DNA from: an uncultured Lachnospiraceae bacterium | GTDB lineage: Bacteria > Bacillota > Clostridia > Lachnospirales > Lachnospiraceae | Direction: 5' to 3' | Length of the DNA stretch: 64,000 nt | Assembly (NCBI GenBank): GCA_900551895.1 | Contig: URXX01000008.1 | Location: forward strand, 18,944-82,943 | In this document: piece after piece, positions 1-7,122 of the stretch | Layout: the number at the start of each line of letters is the position of its first letter | How positions within the stretch are numbered: position 1 is the stretch's first letter | The notes under the pieces: generated by a model | Databases searched by the model: none | What the model was told of the DNA's origin: nothing | Seen by the model: the letters and a program-made list of their open reading frames with translations, nothing else | Program-made: the position numbers and the translations under genes

Positions 1-29
1 GAATATAAAGTAAAAGGAGATGAATGAGA

Positions 30-905
30 ATGGGATTTAAACCGCTTACATATAAAAACGCTCCGGGAGAAGAACCACACATAACTCCGGAAGATGATGC
101 AGCTATTTACGAAAGTATAGTAGGTACGGATGGTGTGTTTACAGTTGGAGAACGGTTTAAAGCAACTGTGATTAGTAATAATAAAGTTCGCATCGGAAAC
201 GGTGTATTGAACGTAGGGGGGCATATGGGACGTACTACATACGGAGATTATGTGGACGTGACAATCGAAAATGGAGTGAGCGAACAAAACAGAAACGATT
301 TGATTATAGCAAGGTTTGTTATCGGAGATACAGATACTTACGAACTGGACGTGAAAAAAGGTGTTTCAGGAAAAGAAGCAGTAGACCCTGAACTTGTGCA
401 GGAAGATTTGTACAATGGTGGGAAAACAAGGGAATATCCACTGTATAGAGTTAAGATAGAGGGATTAAGTATCGTGAAAGTGGAGCAGATGTTTGAAATA
501 AGACCGACTATCCCTATGCTAAATAAGTATTTGTTTGATATACTTAGAAACAGTATTTTAAAACCAATAGAAAAATCTTTCATAATGCCTTATCAAAACC
601 GTTGCAAAATAACTAGTGAAGCTGTTTATGCTTCGAACATAGAAGTAGATTTTAAAATTGATTTAACAATGCAATACACTATAAATGTTGCAAATGAACA
701 AATAGTTGCAGTTATAACTGATGATAGATATAAACCTAAAACAATAAAACAATTTCCTATTATAGAGTATGCATACGCTTCTTTGAGTACATTGTTAGTT
801 TATCCAAATGGAAATATAAGTATATATATACCTAAAGGCGGTGCGATTCAAAATGGTTTTGCAAATAATCAACAACTCAGTTTTAGAGGAAGTTACCCTA
901 TTTAA
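30..905 (+). CDS. Phage tail/baseplate structural protein
   Basis: Virion structural protein of the prophage late operon, probably a baseplate or tail-tip component (inference from position and composition). About 290 residues, no signal peptide or membrane segment. The N-terminal ~170 residues (start GFKPLTYKN, then GVFTVGERF and a GNGVLNVGGHMG stretch) resemble the front domain common in tail proteins of Firmicutes siphoviruses; the C-terminal ~120 residues are a separate Ile/Tyr/Asn-rich, probably beta-rich region that could be an exchangeable binding module. The Shine-Dalgarno aaggaga (14-20) sits only 3 nt from an ATG at 24 but 9 nt from the ATG at 30, so 30 is preferred. The upstream partner lies outside the window. 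Exact function unknown. Confidence 0.7.
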   Translation: MGFKPLTYKNAPGEEPHITPEDDAAIYESIVGTDGVFTVGERFKATVISNNKVRIGNGVLNVGGHMGRTTYGDYVDVTIENGVSEQNRNDLIIARFVIGDTDTYELDVKKGVSGKEAVDPELVQEDLYNGGKTREYPLYRVKIEGLSIVKVEQMFEIRPTIPMLNKYLFDILRNSILKPIEKSFIMPYQNRCKITSEAVYASNIEVDFKIDLTMQYTINVANEQIVAVITDDRYKPKTIKQFPIIEYAYASLSTLLVYPNGNISIYIPKGGAIQNGFANNQQLSFRGSYPI

Positions 906-919
906 AGATACTATTAACA

Positions 920-945
920 AAGACCTTCACAGGTCTTATTTTTTT
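920..945 (+). terminator. Terminator-like hairpin inside phage late operon
   Basis: AAGACCT (920-926), loop TCAC, AGGTCTT (931-937), then A and seven T. A short intrinsic terminator between two co-directional phage genes; it may only attenuate downstream expression. A related AAGACC/GGTCTT hairpin recurs at 4432-4458. Confidence 0.6.
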
Positions 946-971
946 ACGCCATTTGGCAGAAAGGAGAAAGC

Positions 972-1376
972 ATGATACTAAAATTTAACGATGCCACAGA
1001 ACTGCAGATACAGTCTGCAGAACCTGTTGGTCAAGGTCTTAGAGTCCTTGTAATTGGAACAACACCCGAGCAGTTAAGAACACTGTTTTCTGATGAAAAG
1101 AAAACAAAAATAATGAAAGTAGAAGAGCGTGGTCAAACATTAGCCATGTACGAAAATTACACAGAGTATGACCATACCGAAGAGTATCCTGGCCAGATTT
1201 ATGGAATTGTGATGAACCAAGTGGGAAAGAGTCTTGAAGAACGGTTACAGGAGAAAGACGAACAGATACATAACTTGACGGAAGAACTGAAAAATGCGAA
1301 CGCACAGATAACCGATTTACAGTTGGCCATGTGCGAACTCTACGAGGGAATGGGCGTAAGCGCTAAAAGCAAATAA
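972..1376 (+). CDS. Phage hypothetical protein with C-terminal coiled coil
   Basis: 134-residue phage protein of unknown function. Residues 1-85 look like a small mixed alpha/beta domain. Residues ~88-120 (EERLQEKDEQIHNLTEEL and onward) form a heptad-like coiled coil that would allow oligomerisation. The start is set by the Shine-Dalgarno aaggag 7-10 nt upstream of the ATG. It lies between a tail gene and a BppU-like gene, so a minor tail or baseplate accessory role is plausible. No enzymatic motif is visible and no membrane segment is present. Confidence 0.65.
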   Translation: MILKFNDATELQIQSAEPVGQGLRVLVIGTTPEQLRTLFSDEKKTKIMKVEERGQTLAMYENYTEYDHTEEYPGQIYGIVMNQVGKSLEERLQEKDEQIHNLTEELKNANAQITDLQLAMCELYEGMGVSAKSK

Positions 1377-1407
1377 AATAATGCTACATCGAAGGGAGGT
1401 GGAAGAT

Positions 1408-1521
1408 ATGGCAGTAGTATACGCAACACTTATCCTGAAAGGGAAAAAGAGATTAGAAGACGTACCCGAGCGAATCAGGGAAGAAGTAAAAGCAGTACTA
1501 AAAGACTTGGAAGTGCAATAG
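1408..1521 (+). CDS. CD1375-like phage microprotein (37 aa)
   Basis: A 37-residue protein (MAVVYATLIL start; VPERIREEVKAVLKDL core) preceded by a very strong Shine-Dalgarno gggaggtgg. The pattern of a short beta strand followed by V-P-x-x-I-x-x-x-V-x-x-x-L is what I recall of the CD1375 family of tiny proteins encoded among tail and lysis genes of clostridial phages; their function is unknown. A second, divergent member lies at 4260-4406 in the same operon. It is too short for most gene callers, but the ribosome binding site and the tight fit between neighbours support expression. Confidence 0.7.
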   Translation: MAVVYATLILKGKKRLEDVPERIREEVKAVLKDLEVQ

Positions 1522-1534
1522 TCGAGGTGAAAGA

Positions 1535-2671
1535 ATGATTATATTAGATTACAACACAAAAGAAACTGTCGAAGAACTGTGGCAATATGACTATGGAGAA
1601 ACGCTTCGCATTCAGGGCGGAAATCTACAAAAAGCACAAGAGGTGCATTTTTCTTTAAACGGAACAGGCGGAACTACCGTAACACGTATCGGTGTAACAA
1701 AAGACGGAGTGACGGACGTAGTGATTCCCGACTCCATGCTAGAAAATAACGACAGTGAAATAGACTATCTGATTTATGTGTTTCTCTACAACAGAGATAG
1801 CACATCGGGAGAGACAACGAAGAGATTTGTATTAAACGTACGGTCTCGTCCCAAACCCGAGCATACAGGAGGTACGGACGGAAATGCTTTTGGGGAAGTT
1901 GTAGAAGAAGTTAGAAAATCTGCCGAACGTGCAGAAGCAGCGGAGACAAAAGCGAAAGAGTACGAAACGCAAACAAAGGCAGATGCAGCACAGACGGCTC
2001 TTGACAGAGAGAAAGTAAAAGAGATGGTCGATACCGTTTCGAATATTTCTGAGCAGGTAGAAACTGTAAAAAACTACGCAGCACAAGCACAGGAAGCATC
2101 CACCAATGCTTTACAAGCGCAAGCAGGGGCGGAAACCGCAGAGGGAATGGCAGAGCAACACGCTTTAGAAGTTGCGGGGAATAAGGCGGAAGTCGAACGT
2201 ATGACTACACAGGTAAGAGAAGATAAGACATCTGTAGAGCAAAAGGTGCAAAACTTTAATGGTACAGCTGCGGAACAGATAAGCGCAGTTCGGCAAACGG
2301 GAATCCAAGAAACAAAGAAAGTTACGGACGAGGGAGAAAAGCAAGTTAAGGCAGTAGCGGAAAAAGGGCAACAGATTCTTGATTCTATTACAGAAGTGCA
2401 AGTGAATAACCCGTCTACTACTTACGAACTGCAACCCAATATACAGGTGGTTTGGGGAGAGGTTACAGAACTAAACCTAACACTCGCACCCGAAAAACAG
2501 AATGCAATTAACATATATCCATTTTGGTTTACAAGCGGTGCTACACCTACGAAAGTTACACTTCCGGTTGGAATTATCTTAGACGGTTTTGTCACGAAAG
2601 CAAATAAAAAATATTGCTGTCAAATTGAGCAAAATGTATTGTTTTGGAAAGAATTTGAGGTGGTAGCGTGA
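1535..2671 (+). CDS. BppU-like phage baseplate upper protein
   Basis: 378 residues in three parts. Residues 1-110 are a beta-rich N-terminal domain (MIILDYNTKE; ends RFVLNVRSRPKPE) of the type found at the N-terminus of BppU/neck-fibre proteins. Residues ~115-290 are a long Ala/Glu/Lys/Gln-rich coiled coil with runs such as KSAERAEAAETKAKEYETQ. Residues ~295-378 form a compact beta domain with aromatic residues (NIYPFWFTSGATPTKVTLP), likely trimeric. This is a classic fibre or connector layout: the N-terminus docks on the baseplate, the stalk trimerises and the tip presents or binds the next protein. Its stop overlaps the GTG start of the next gene by 4 nt, so the two are translationally coupled. 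Confidence 0.7.
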   Translation: MIILDYNTKETVEELWQYDYGETLRIQGGNLQKAQEVHFSLNGTGGTTVTRIGVTKDGVTDVVIPDSMLENNDSEIDYLIYVFLYNRDSTSGETTKRFVLNVRSRPKPEHTGGTDGNAFGEVVEEVRKSAERAEAAETKAKEYETQTKADAAQTALDREKVKEMVDTVSNISEQVETVKNYAAQAQEASTNALQAQAGAETAEGMAEQHALEVAGNKAEVERMTTQVREDKTSVEQKVQNFNGTAAEQISAVRQTGIQETKKVTDEGEKQVKAVAEKGQQILDSITEVQVNNPSTTYELQPNIQVVWGEVTELNLTLAPEKQNAINIYPFWFTSGATPTKVTLPVGIILDGFVTKANKKYCCQIEQNVLFWKEFEVVA

Positions 2672-3852
2672 TATTTTTAAAACGCAGGGCATTAATGACA
2701 AGATTTAGTTTTAATTACAAAACCGCAAGCGGAGTTGGAAGTCTAGTTTTAGAAAAATGTGCAGAAACATTTTTTAAGAAATTTAAGTTATTAGGAAATA
2801 GTGTGCAACAGGAAACGCCAAGTCCAGAATTTCCGCAAGAAATAAAGAATGTTGGAAAATGGAATGAAGAGAAACAAAAGTATGAGGTTGATGTACAAGT
2901 TACTGGGAAGAATTTACTCAATTTAAAGAAATGCAATTTAACACATTTTCCAGGGAGCAATCAAAAGGGTGAAATAAATGATGATAAAATCATTTTAAAA
3001 GGGACAAGATATTCACAGTTTAAAGTTAAAGTTGAAAAAGGGAAAAAATACACATTAACTGCAAAAATTCAAAGTGGAAATAATCCAAACATTCAATGTT
3101 GGTCGAGTTATTCAGAAGATAGTTCAAATTTTAATGATTTTGGAAGAAGTTATGGGTCAATAATTCAAAACGGTTTAAAAGAAATAACATTTACAAGTGA
3201 AACAGATTATCTGTGTTTATATTTCTATCCAGGTAGTGAAAACGAATTTGTGACATACTACGAACTTATGATATGCGAACAAAATTTGTATGATAAAATT
3301 TACGAACCATACAGAGAACCACAAACTGTCAAACTCTCTTTAGACCAACAATTGCGAGGAATTGGAAAACGAAAAGACGAAGTGACAAAAAACGGTGTTG
3401 TGAGAAGGGTGTACGAACAAAACATAAAAAAAGAACAAGTTTCCATGAATGAATACAACTGGATAACTAAAATATTCAGATGTTATATAACGAATGAGAA
3501 AAAATTAGATAGTTCAGAAAATTACATTCTGATGTCAAATATATCAAAAAAATTCAATATTTACAGAGGGAACAATGTAATCTATTGGGTTATCTCTGAG
3601 GAAGACATTAAAAGCATTGGTGTGACCGAAAAAGATAGCAGGGAAATGGCGTTTGAAAAAATTAAAACTTTCGTTAATAACAATAATATAGTTGTACAGT
3701 ATCCGCTTGAAGAATCAATCACAGAACTTCTTTCGGAAGAAAGTAAAAAGGCTTTAGAAAGCCTACACACAAACGAGAGTACTACTGTGATAGCGGTAGA
3801 CGGTGGAGAAGTAGAAGCAAAAATTGAAGTAGAATATGCAGTAAAGGAGTGA
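2668..3852 (+). CDS. Phage tail tip / receptor-binding-type protein
   Basis: 394 residues, GTG start overlapping the preceding stop (GTGA) with Shine-Dalgarno aggtgg just upstream; an internal ATG at 2696 is the alternative. Near residues 45-65 it has the GNSVQQETPSPEFPQEI signature seen in many Firmicutes phage tail-tip proteins, followed by VTGKNLLNL, a jelly-roll-like beta domain (~90-205) with carbohydrate-binding-module character, and a C-terminal segment with repeated YEL/YEP turns. The role is probably host surface recognition (inference). It is richer in A+T than its neighbours, suggesting modular exchange of the binding region. Confidence 0.65.
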   Translation: MIFLKRRALMTRFSFNYKTASGVGSLVLEKCAETFFKKFKLLGNSVQQETPSPEFPQEIKNVGKWNEEKQKYEVDVQVTGKNLLNLKKCNLTHFPGSNQKGEINDDKIILKGTRYSQFKVKVEKGKKYTLTAKIQSGNNPNIQCWSSYSEDSSNFNDFGRSYGSIIQNGLKEITFTSETDYLCLYFYPGSENEFVTYYELMICEQNLYDKIYEPYREPQTVKLSLDQQLRGIGKRKDEVTKNGVVRRVYEQNIKKEQVSMNEYNWITKIFRCYITNEKKLDSSENYILMSNISKKFNIYRGNNVIYWVISEEDIKSIGVTEKDSREMAFEKIKTFVNNNNIVVQYPLEESITELLSEESKKALESLHTNESTTVIAVDGGEVEAKIEVEYAVKE

Positions 3853-3856
3853 TAAC

Positions 3857-4213
3857 TTGAATAAAAAATTCGGAAAATTAGAACTAGACGTACTTACTTA
3901 TGCACCGTCTGTACTTATTGTAAAAGACAAGCAAATCATATCCCCAAACGAAGAAGATTATCTTGCGAATGGTTATCTGCCGATAGTACTAGGAATCGAC
4001 TTAGAACATAAAGAGGGATTTGAGATTGTAACATCTTACAGAATTGTAGAAGCGGACGAAGAAAGATACATAGAGCGTGTGCAAGAATACAAAGTACTAC
4101 CACCGTTGCCACCACACCCACCGACTCTTGAAGAAAGGGTTGCGAGCATAGAAGGGGAAACGGAAATGCTTACAGCGTGTGTGCTAGAAATGAGTGAGTT
4201 AGTGTATGCGTAA
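3857..4213 (+). CDS. Phage hypothetical protein (XkdW-like position)
   Basis: 118 residues, TTG start with a good Shine-Dalgarno (aaaggag) 6-7 nt upstream; no nearby ATG fits. The N-terminal ~75 residues are a small alpha/beta domain, then a proline run PPLPPHPPT (~93-101), then a short amphipathic helix (LEERVASIEGETEMLTACVL). A tail-accessory protein with a proline linker and a terminal helix is common between receptor-binding protein and holin in Firmicutes phages. Function unknown; call based on operon position. Confidence 0.6.
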   Translation: MNKKFGKLELDVLTYAPSVLIVKDKQIISPNEEDYLANGYLPIVLGIDLEHKEGFEIVTSYRIVEADEERYIERVQEYKVLPPLPPHPPTLEERVASIEGETEMLTACVLEMSELVYA

Positions 4214-4259
4214 ATTACTTATAAACTTATTATTATATTTAAACAGAAAGGATGATATT

Positions 4260-4406
4260 ATGATGGCGATGTTATGGGCGCAACAGATTATGACACAGGA
4301 AACAGAGGAAAAAGCAAAGGAAATGTATGCAAGAGTGCCGAGATTATTAAAAGAAAAAGTAAGAAAGATTCTTATTGATTCGGGCATGGGTGAACTCGTA
4401 AAATAG
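4260..4406 (+). CDS. Second CD1375-like phage microprotein (48 aa)
   Basis: Starts at the ATG at 4260, 7 nt after the Shine-Dalgarno agaaagga; a longer in-frame start at 4206 lacks a ribosome binding site and overlaps the previous gene. The 48-residue product begins MMAMLWAQQIM and has VPRLLKEKVRKILIDSGMGEL, the same V-P-x-x-(3)-V-x-x-(I/V)-L-x-D pattern as the 37-residue protein at 1408-1521, so two divergent members of one tiny family sit in one late operon. Function unknown. Confidence 0.65.
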   Translation: MMAMLWAQQIMTQETEEKAKEMYARVPRLLKEKVRKILIDSGMGELVK

Positions 4407-4431
4407 AGGTGGCAAATATGGAAATCAGAGC

Positions 4432-4458
4432 AAGACCGTAGAGGGTCTTATTTTTATT
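4432..4458 (+). terminator. Terminator-like hairpin before membrane/holin genes
   Basis: AAGACC (4432-4437) pairs with GGTCTT (4444-4449), followed by ATTTTTATT. It directly overlaps the end of an 8-codon micro-ORF (4418-4441) that has a good aggtgg ribosome binding site. It probably attenuates transcription into the lysis module. Confidence 0.5.
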
Positions 4459-4485
4459 GCATAAAATAGTAAAGGAGACATAGGA

Positions 4486-4782
4486 TTGGAAATCGTAGCG
4501 AATATTGCAATCGCAGTAATTACGCCTATTTTGGCATATATCGTATGGCTGTTAAAGAATCAGAAAAAGGATAGAGATGCAAATAGTCAAGGAACGATGA
4601 TGTTATTACGGGTACAACTTATCGAATACCATGACAAGTACATGAAATTGGGGGAAATACCGTCATACGCTTACGAGAACTTTTGCGAAATGTACAATGC
4701 GTATCATGCACTTGGAGGAAATGGAATGGTAACGAAAATGAAACAGGAAATTGAAGAACTACATTTAAAAAAGAAAGGATAA
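4486..4782 (+). CDS. Phage small membrane protein upstream of holin
   Basis: 98 residues, TTG start with Shine-Dalgarno aaaggagac upstream. One N-terminal transmembrane helix (~5-24, ANIAIAVITPILAYIVWLL) followed by a positively charged, helical cytoplasmic part. Directly precedes the holin with a 6-nt gap, so it belongs to the lysis module and could be a holin partner or antiholin-like protein (inference). No lipobox, so a spanin assignment is not supported. Confidence 0.6.
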   Translation: MEIVANIAIAVITPILAYIVWLLKNQKKDRDANSQGTMMLLRVQLIEYHDKYMKLGEIPSYAYENFCEMYNAYHALGGNGMVTKMKQEIEELHLKKKG

Positions 4783-4788
4783 CAAAGC

Positions 4789-5082
4789 ATGGAACAGATT
4801 ATGAATTATATTAAACCGGAATTAGTAGTAGTGGCGATCGTACTTTATTTCGTGGGAATGGGTCTGAAACAGTCACAGACAGTAAAAGATAAGTTTATTC
4901 CTATCGTGCTAGGTTGTGTAGGCATCGTTCTAGCAACAATTTATGTAATAGCCACTTGTCCGCTTGGAACAATGCAAGAAATCGCTATGGCGGTATTTAC
5001 CGCAATTGTGCAGGGAATTCTTGTGGCAGGATTAAGTACATATGTAAATCAGGTTGTTAAGCAGGTAAGCAAAACAGAATAA
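4789..5082 (+). CDS. Phage holin
   Basis: 97-residue protein with three predicted transmembrane helices: ~10-27 (PELVVVAIVLYFVGMGL), ~36-54 (FIPIVLGCVGIVLATIYVI) and ~63-87 (EIAMAVFTAIVQGILVAGL), with a charged C-terminus. This matches the size and layout of the A118/Phage_holin_5-type holins of Firmicutes phages. It would oligomerise in the cytoplasmic membrane and release the endolysin encoded at 5966-6922. Strong context: it follows a small membrane protein and precedes the amidase. Confidence 0.8.
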   Translation: MEQIMNYIKPELVVVAIVLYFVGMGLKQSQTVKDKFIPIVLGCVGIVLATIYVIATCPLGTMQEIAMAVFTAIVQGILVAGLSTYVNQVVKQVSKTE

Positions 5083-5104
5083 AAAGGAACCGGGTTCCTT
5101 TTTG
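5081..5104 (+). terminator. Intrinsic terminator after holin
   Basis: AAAAAGGAAC (5081-5090), CGG loop, GTTCCTTTTT (5094-5103); the stem starts at the holin stop codon. It should end most late transcripts before the BRO-like gene. Confidence 0.75.
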
Positions 5105-5113
5105 AAGTAAATG

Positions 5114-5133
5114 GAGGGCGAGAAATCGTCCTC
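5114..5133 (+). repeat. Copy 1 of duplicated 20-nt hairpin flanking the BRO-like gene
   Basis: GAGGGCGA, GAAA loop, TCGTCCTC: an 8-bp stem with a GNRA-type tetraloop, followed by TATTTATTT. An identical copy lies at 5908-5927 on the other side of the single gene at 5201-5899. Confidence 0.85.
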
Positions 5134-5200
5134 TATTTATTTGCGAAAAAAATAGAGAAATCTACCATATTAAAAATAAAAAAGAAAGCAGGTAATGATT

Positions 5201-5899
5201 ATGAAACTAGAACTTGTTAAACATGGAGAATTTTTAGGAACAACATGCGATTTTTATGTGGATGAAGAAAATAACATTTACATGAGCAGGACACAAATAG
5301 GTTATGCCTTACAATATAAAGATCCTGCGAATGCAATTAAGAATATCCACAATAAAAATCATGATAGATTTGATAAATACTCTGTAGTATTAACGGGTGC
5401 TCAGTTTGAACCCCCGTTAAAGAATAATAGTAAAGCACAGAAGGTTTATATGTACAATGAATTTGGAGTATATGCTATGTGTGCTCGATCAAGACAAAAG
5501 GTGGCAGACAACTTCAATGATTGGGTAGCAGGTGTTATATCTTCTATCAGAAAAAAAGGTTATTACATAGCCACTGAAAAAGACGAAAAATGGTTAGGTG
5601 TTCGAAATGAAGCCAAAGAGTCGAGACATTATGAAACAGACCAAATCAAATTATTTACTGAGTATGCAAAAGAGCAGGGAAGCAAAAATGCAGATAGATA
5701 TTATGTGTTATTTACAAAGTTAATAAACAGTAAGATAGGTATTCAGAGCGGGAAACGTGATGAATTGCCACAGGAAACGCTTATGGAGTTACAGTCTTTG
5801 GAAACGCTGGTTAAGATGAAAATTCGTAAACTTATGAAAGAAAAGATACCGTATAAGAAAATCTATCAAGAAGTGAAAAATATGGTAGAAGAGTTTTAA
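5201..5899 (+). CDS. BRO-N domain antirepressor-like protein
   Basis: ~232 residues. The N-terminal ~110 residues match the BRO-N DNA-binding fold: a short beta start, YMSRTQIGYALQY (helix-turn-helix-like), an NIHNKNHDRF segment, VYMYNEFGVYAM and a closing helix with VADNFNDWVAGVISSIRKKG. The C-terminal half is helical and basic and resembles no catalytic domain I recognise. Such proteins act as phage antirepressors or regulators. The location is odd for a regulator: between holin and endolysin in the lysis module, flanked by two identical hairpins and behind a terminator, so it looks like an independently transcribed 'moron'. The start at 5201 fits the agcaggt site better than the ATG at 5195. 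Confidence 0.75.
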   Translation: MKLELVKHGEFLGTTCDFYVDEENNIYMSRTQIGYALQYKDPANAIKNIHNKNHDRFDKYSVVLTGAQFEPPLKNNSKAQKVYMYNEFGVYAMCARSRQKVADNFNDWVAGVISSIRKKGYYIATEKDEKWLGVRNEAKESRHYETDQIKLFTEYAKEQGSKNADRYYVLFTKLINSKIGIQSGKRDELPQETLMELQSLETLVKMKIRKLMKEKIPYKKIYQEVKNMVEEF

Positions 5900-5907
5900 A
5901 TGATTTA

Positions 5908-5932
5908 GAGGGCGAGAAATCGTCCTCTTTTT
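5908..5932 (+). terminator. Copy 2 of duplicated hairpin, with T-run
   Basis: Same 20 nt as 5114-5133 (GAGGGCGA, GAAA, TCGTCCTC at 5908-5927), here followed directly by TTTTT, so it can work as an intrinsic terminator for the BRO-like gene. Confidence 0.75.
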
Positions 5933-5965
5933 GAATATTGTAGAGAATAGAAAGGAGATTTTATT

Positions 5966-6922
5966 ATGGCAAAAGTATTTTTAAGTGCAGGACATGGAGG
6001 AAGTGATCCGGGAGCAAGTGCTTACGGATTAGTAGAAAAAACAATCAACTTAAACATTATGTTGGCGTGCCGTAATGTATTAATGGCACATAACATCACT
6101 GTAGTATGCAGTCGAACGACAGATGAAAACGATCCAGTGCAACAGGAAGTTAGAGAAGCAAACGCAAGCGGAGCAGATTTGGCAGTAAGTTTCCATACAA
6201 ATGCAGGTGGTGGAGATGGTTCAGAAAGTTTTTATCATAAATCATCTGAAAAAGGAAAGCGCCTTGCAGAACTCTGTGAGAAGTATACACAAACATTAGG
6301 ACAGAATAGTAGAGGGGTAAAAACAAATAATCTTGCATTTACAAGAGATACACGTATGACTGCGGTATTGTGTGAATGCGCGTTTGTGGACAATGACAAA
6401 GACAATGATATTATTGATACCTTAGAAGAGCAGCAGGCGTTCGGCATTGCATACGCAGAGGCGATATTGGAATATTTGGATATTAAGTATACAGGAACAA
6501 ATAATCCGGTAGCACCGCCACAAAAACCAACACAAGCACCGCAAAAAACTAAGAAAATAAAAGAGGATGGCATTCTTGGTAAGAATTCTAACGAAGAAAC
6601 GCAAAGACACTATGGAACATTTGTAGATGGAGTGATTTCACGCCAGCCGTTGTGTAATAAGAAATATTTTATTTATATCGATGCACGTTATTGGGAGTTT
6701 GTAAAAAATTACGGAGAAGGTTCTCCGGTAGTAAAAGCATGGCAGCGTGATTTAAAGAACAGAGGTTTTTATCACGGGGAAATTGACGGTCTTATGGGTC
6801 CAAATACGATTATTGCTTTGCAGCAGTTCCTATCTATGCTTGGTTTGTATGTAGGAAAGATTGACGCTTACTTAGGCGAGAAATGTGGACGTGGCTGGCA
6901 GAAATACCTTAACGCACACTAA
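5966..6922 (+). CDS. Phage endolysin: N-acetylmuramoyl-L-alanine amidase (Amidase_3) with peptidoglycan-binding tail
   Basis: 318 residues. Residues 1-175 form a zinc amidase of the Amidase_3 family: metal ligands H10 (SAGHGG), E24 (LVEKTIN) and H77 (VSFHTNAG), catalytic E137 (LCECAFVDN). A Pro/Gln/Lys linker (~180-200) leads to a C-terminal region with two partial PG_binding_1-like repeats: SPVVKAWQRDLKNRGFY ... GEIDGLMGPNTIIALQQFL, then GLYVGKIDAYLG. It cleaves the amide bond between MurNAc and L-Ala in peptidoglycan. There is no signal peptide, consistent with holin-dependent release. Start chosen by the Shine-Dalgarno aaaggag 10 nt upstream. Last clear phage gene before chromosomal tatD. 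Confidence 0.93.
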   Translation: MAKVFLSAGHGGSDPGASAYGLVEKTINLNIMLACRNVLMAHNITVVCSRTTDENDPVQQEVREANASGADLAVSFHTNAGGGDGSESFYHKSSEKGKRLAELCEKYTQTLGQNSRGVKTNNLAFTRDTRMTAVLCECAFVDNDKDNDIIDTLEEQQAFGIAYAEAILEYLDIKYTGTNNPVAPPQKPTQAPQKTKKIKEDGILGKNSNEETQRHYGTFVDGVISRQPLCNKKYFIYIDARYWEFVKNYGEGSPVVKAWQRDLKNRGFYHGEIDGLMGPNTIIALQQFLSMLGLYVGKIDAYLGEKCGRGWQKYLNAH

Positions 6923-6933
6923 TAGAACAGCCC

Positions 6934-6994
6934 AACTCTTGAACAGCCCCCAAAATAGATCTAAAAAATCTAACAATGGGGCGGTTCAAGAGTT
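6934..6994. repeat. 17-bp inverted repeat at the prophage right end
   Basis: Arm 6934-6950 (AACTCTTGAACAGCCCC) and arm 6978-6994 (GGGGCGGTTCAAGAGTT) are inverted copies with one mismatch, separated by 27 nt of A/T-rich DNA. A 9-nt direct repeat GAACAGCCC also occurs at 6925-6933 and 6941-6949. It lacks a T-run, so it is not a simple terminator. It lies between the endolysin and tatD, where the prophage/chromosome junction must be, and may be part of an attachment or end structure (inference). Confidence 0.6.
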
Positions 6995-7095
6995 AGTGAT
7001 TATATTGTATCATCAAACAAAATTATACAGAATAAAACATAACGGTTTACAACACACTTACAACAAAAATGCCGATAAACCACATAAATACGTTG

Positions 7096-7122
7096 AGTAT
7101 TCTTAATTCGGAATTAAGAAAT
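7096..7122. repeat. Palindrome at the 3' end of tatD
   Basis: CTTAATTC next to GGAATTAAG, with flanking GTATT/AAATAC, forms an almost perfect palindrome spanning the tatD stop codon. There is no T-run on either strand, so its use as a terminator is doubtful. It may mark the prophage junction. Confidence 0.4.

Noticed and set aside
6885..7106. 73-codon frame overlapping the end of the endolysin
   Set aside because: Starts inside the amidase gene in another frame, spans the inverted repeat and has no ribosome site.
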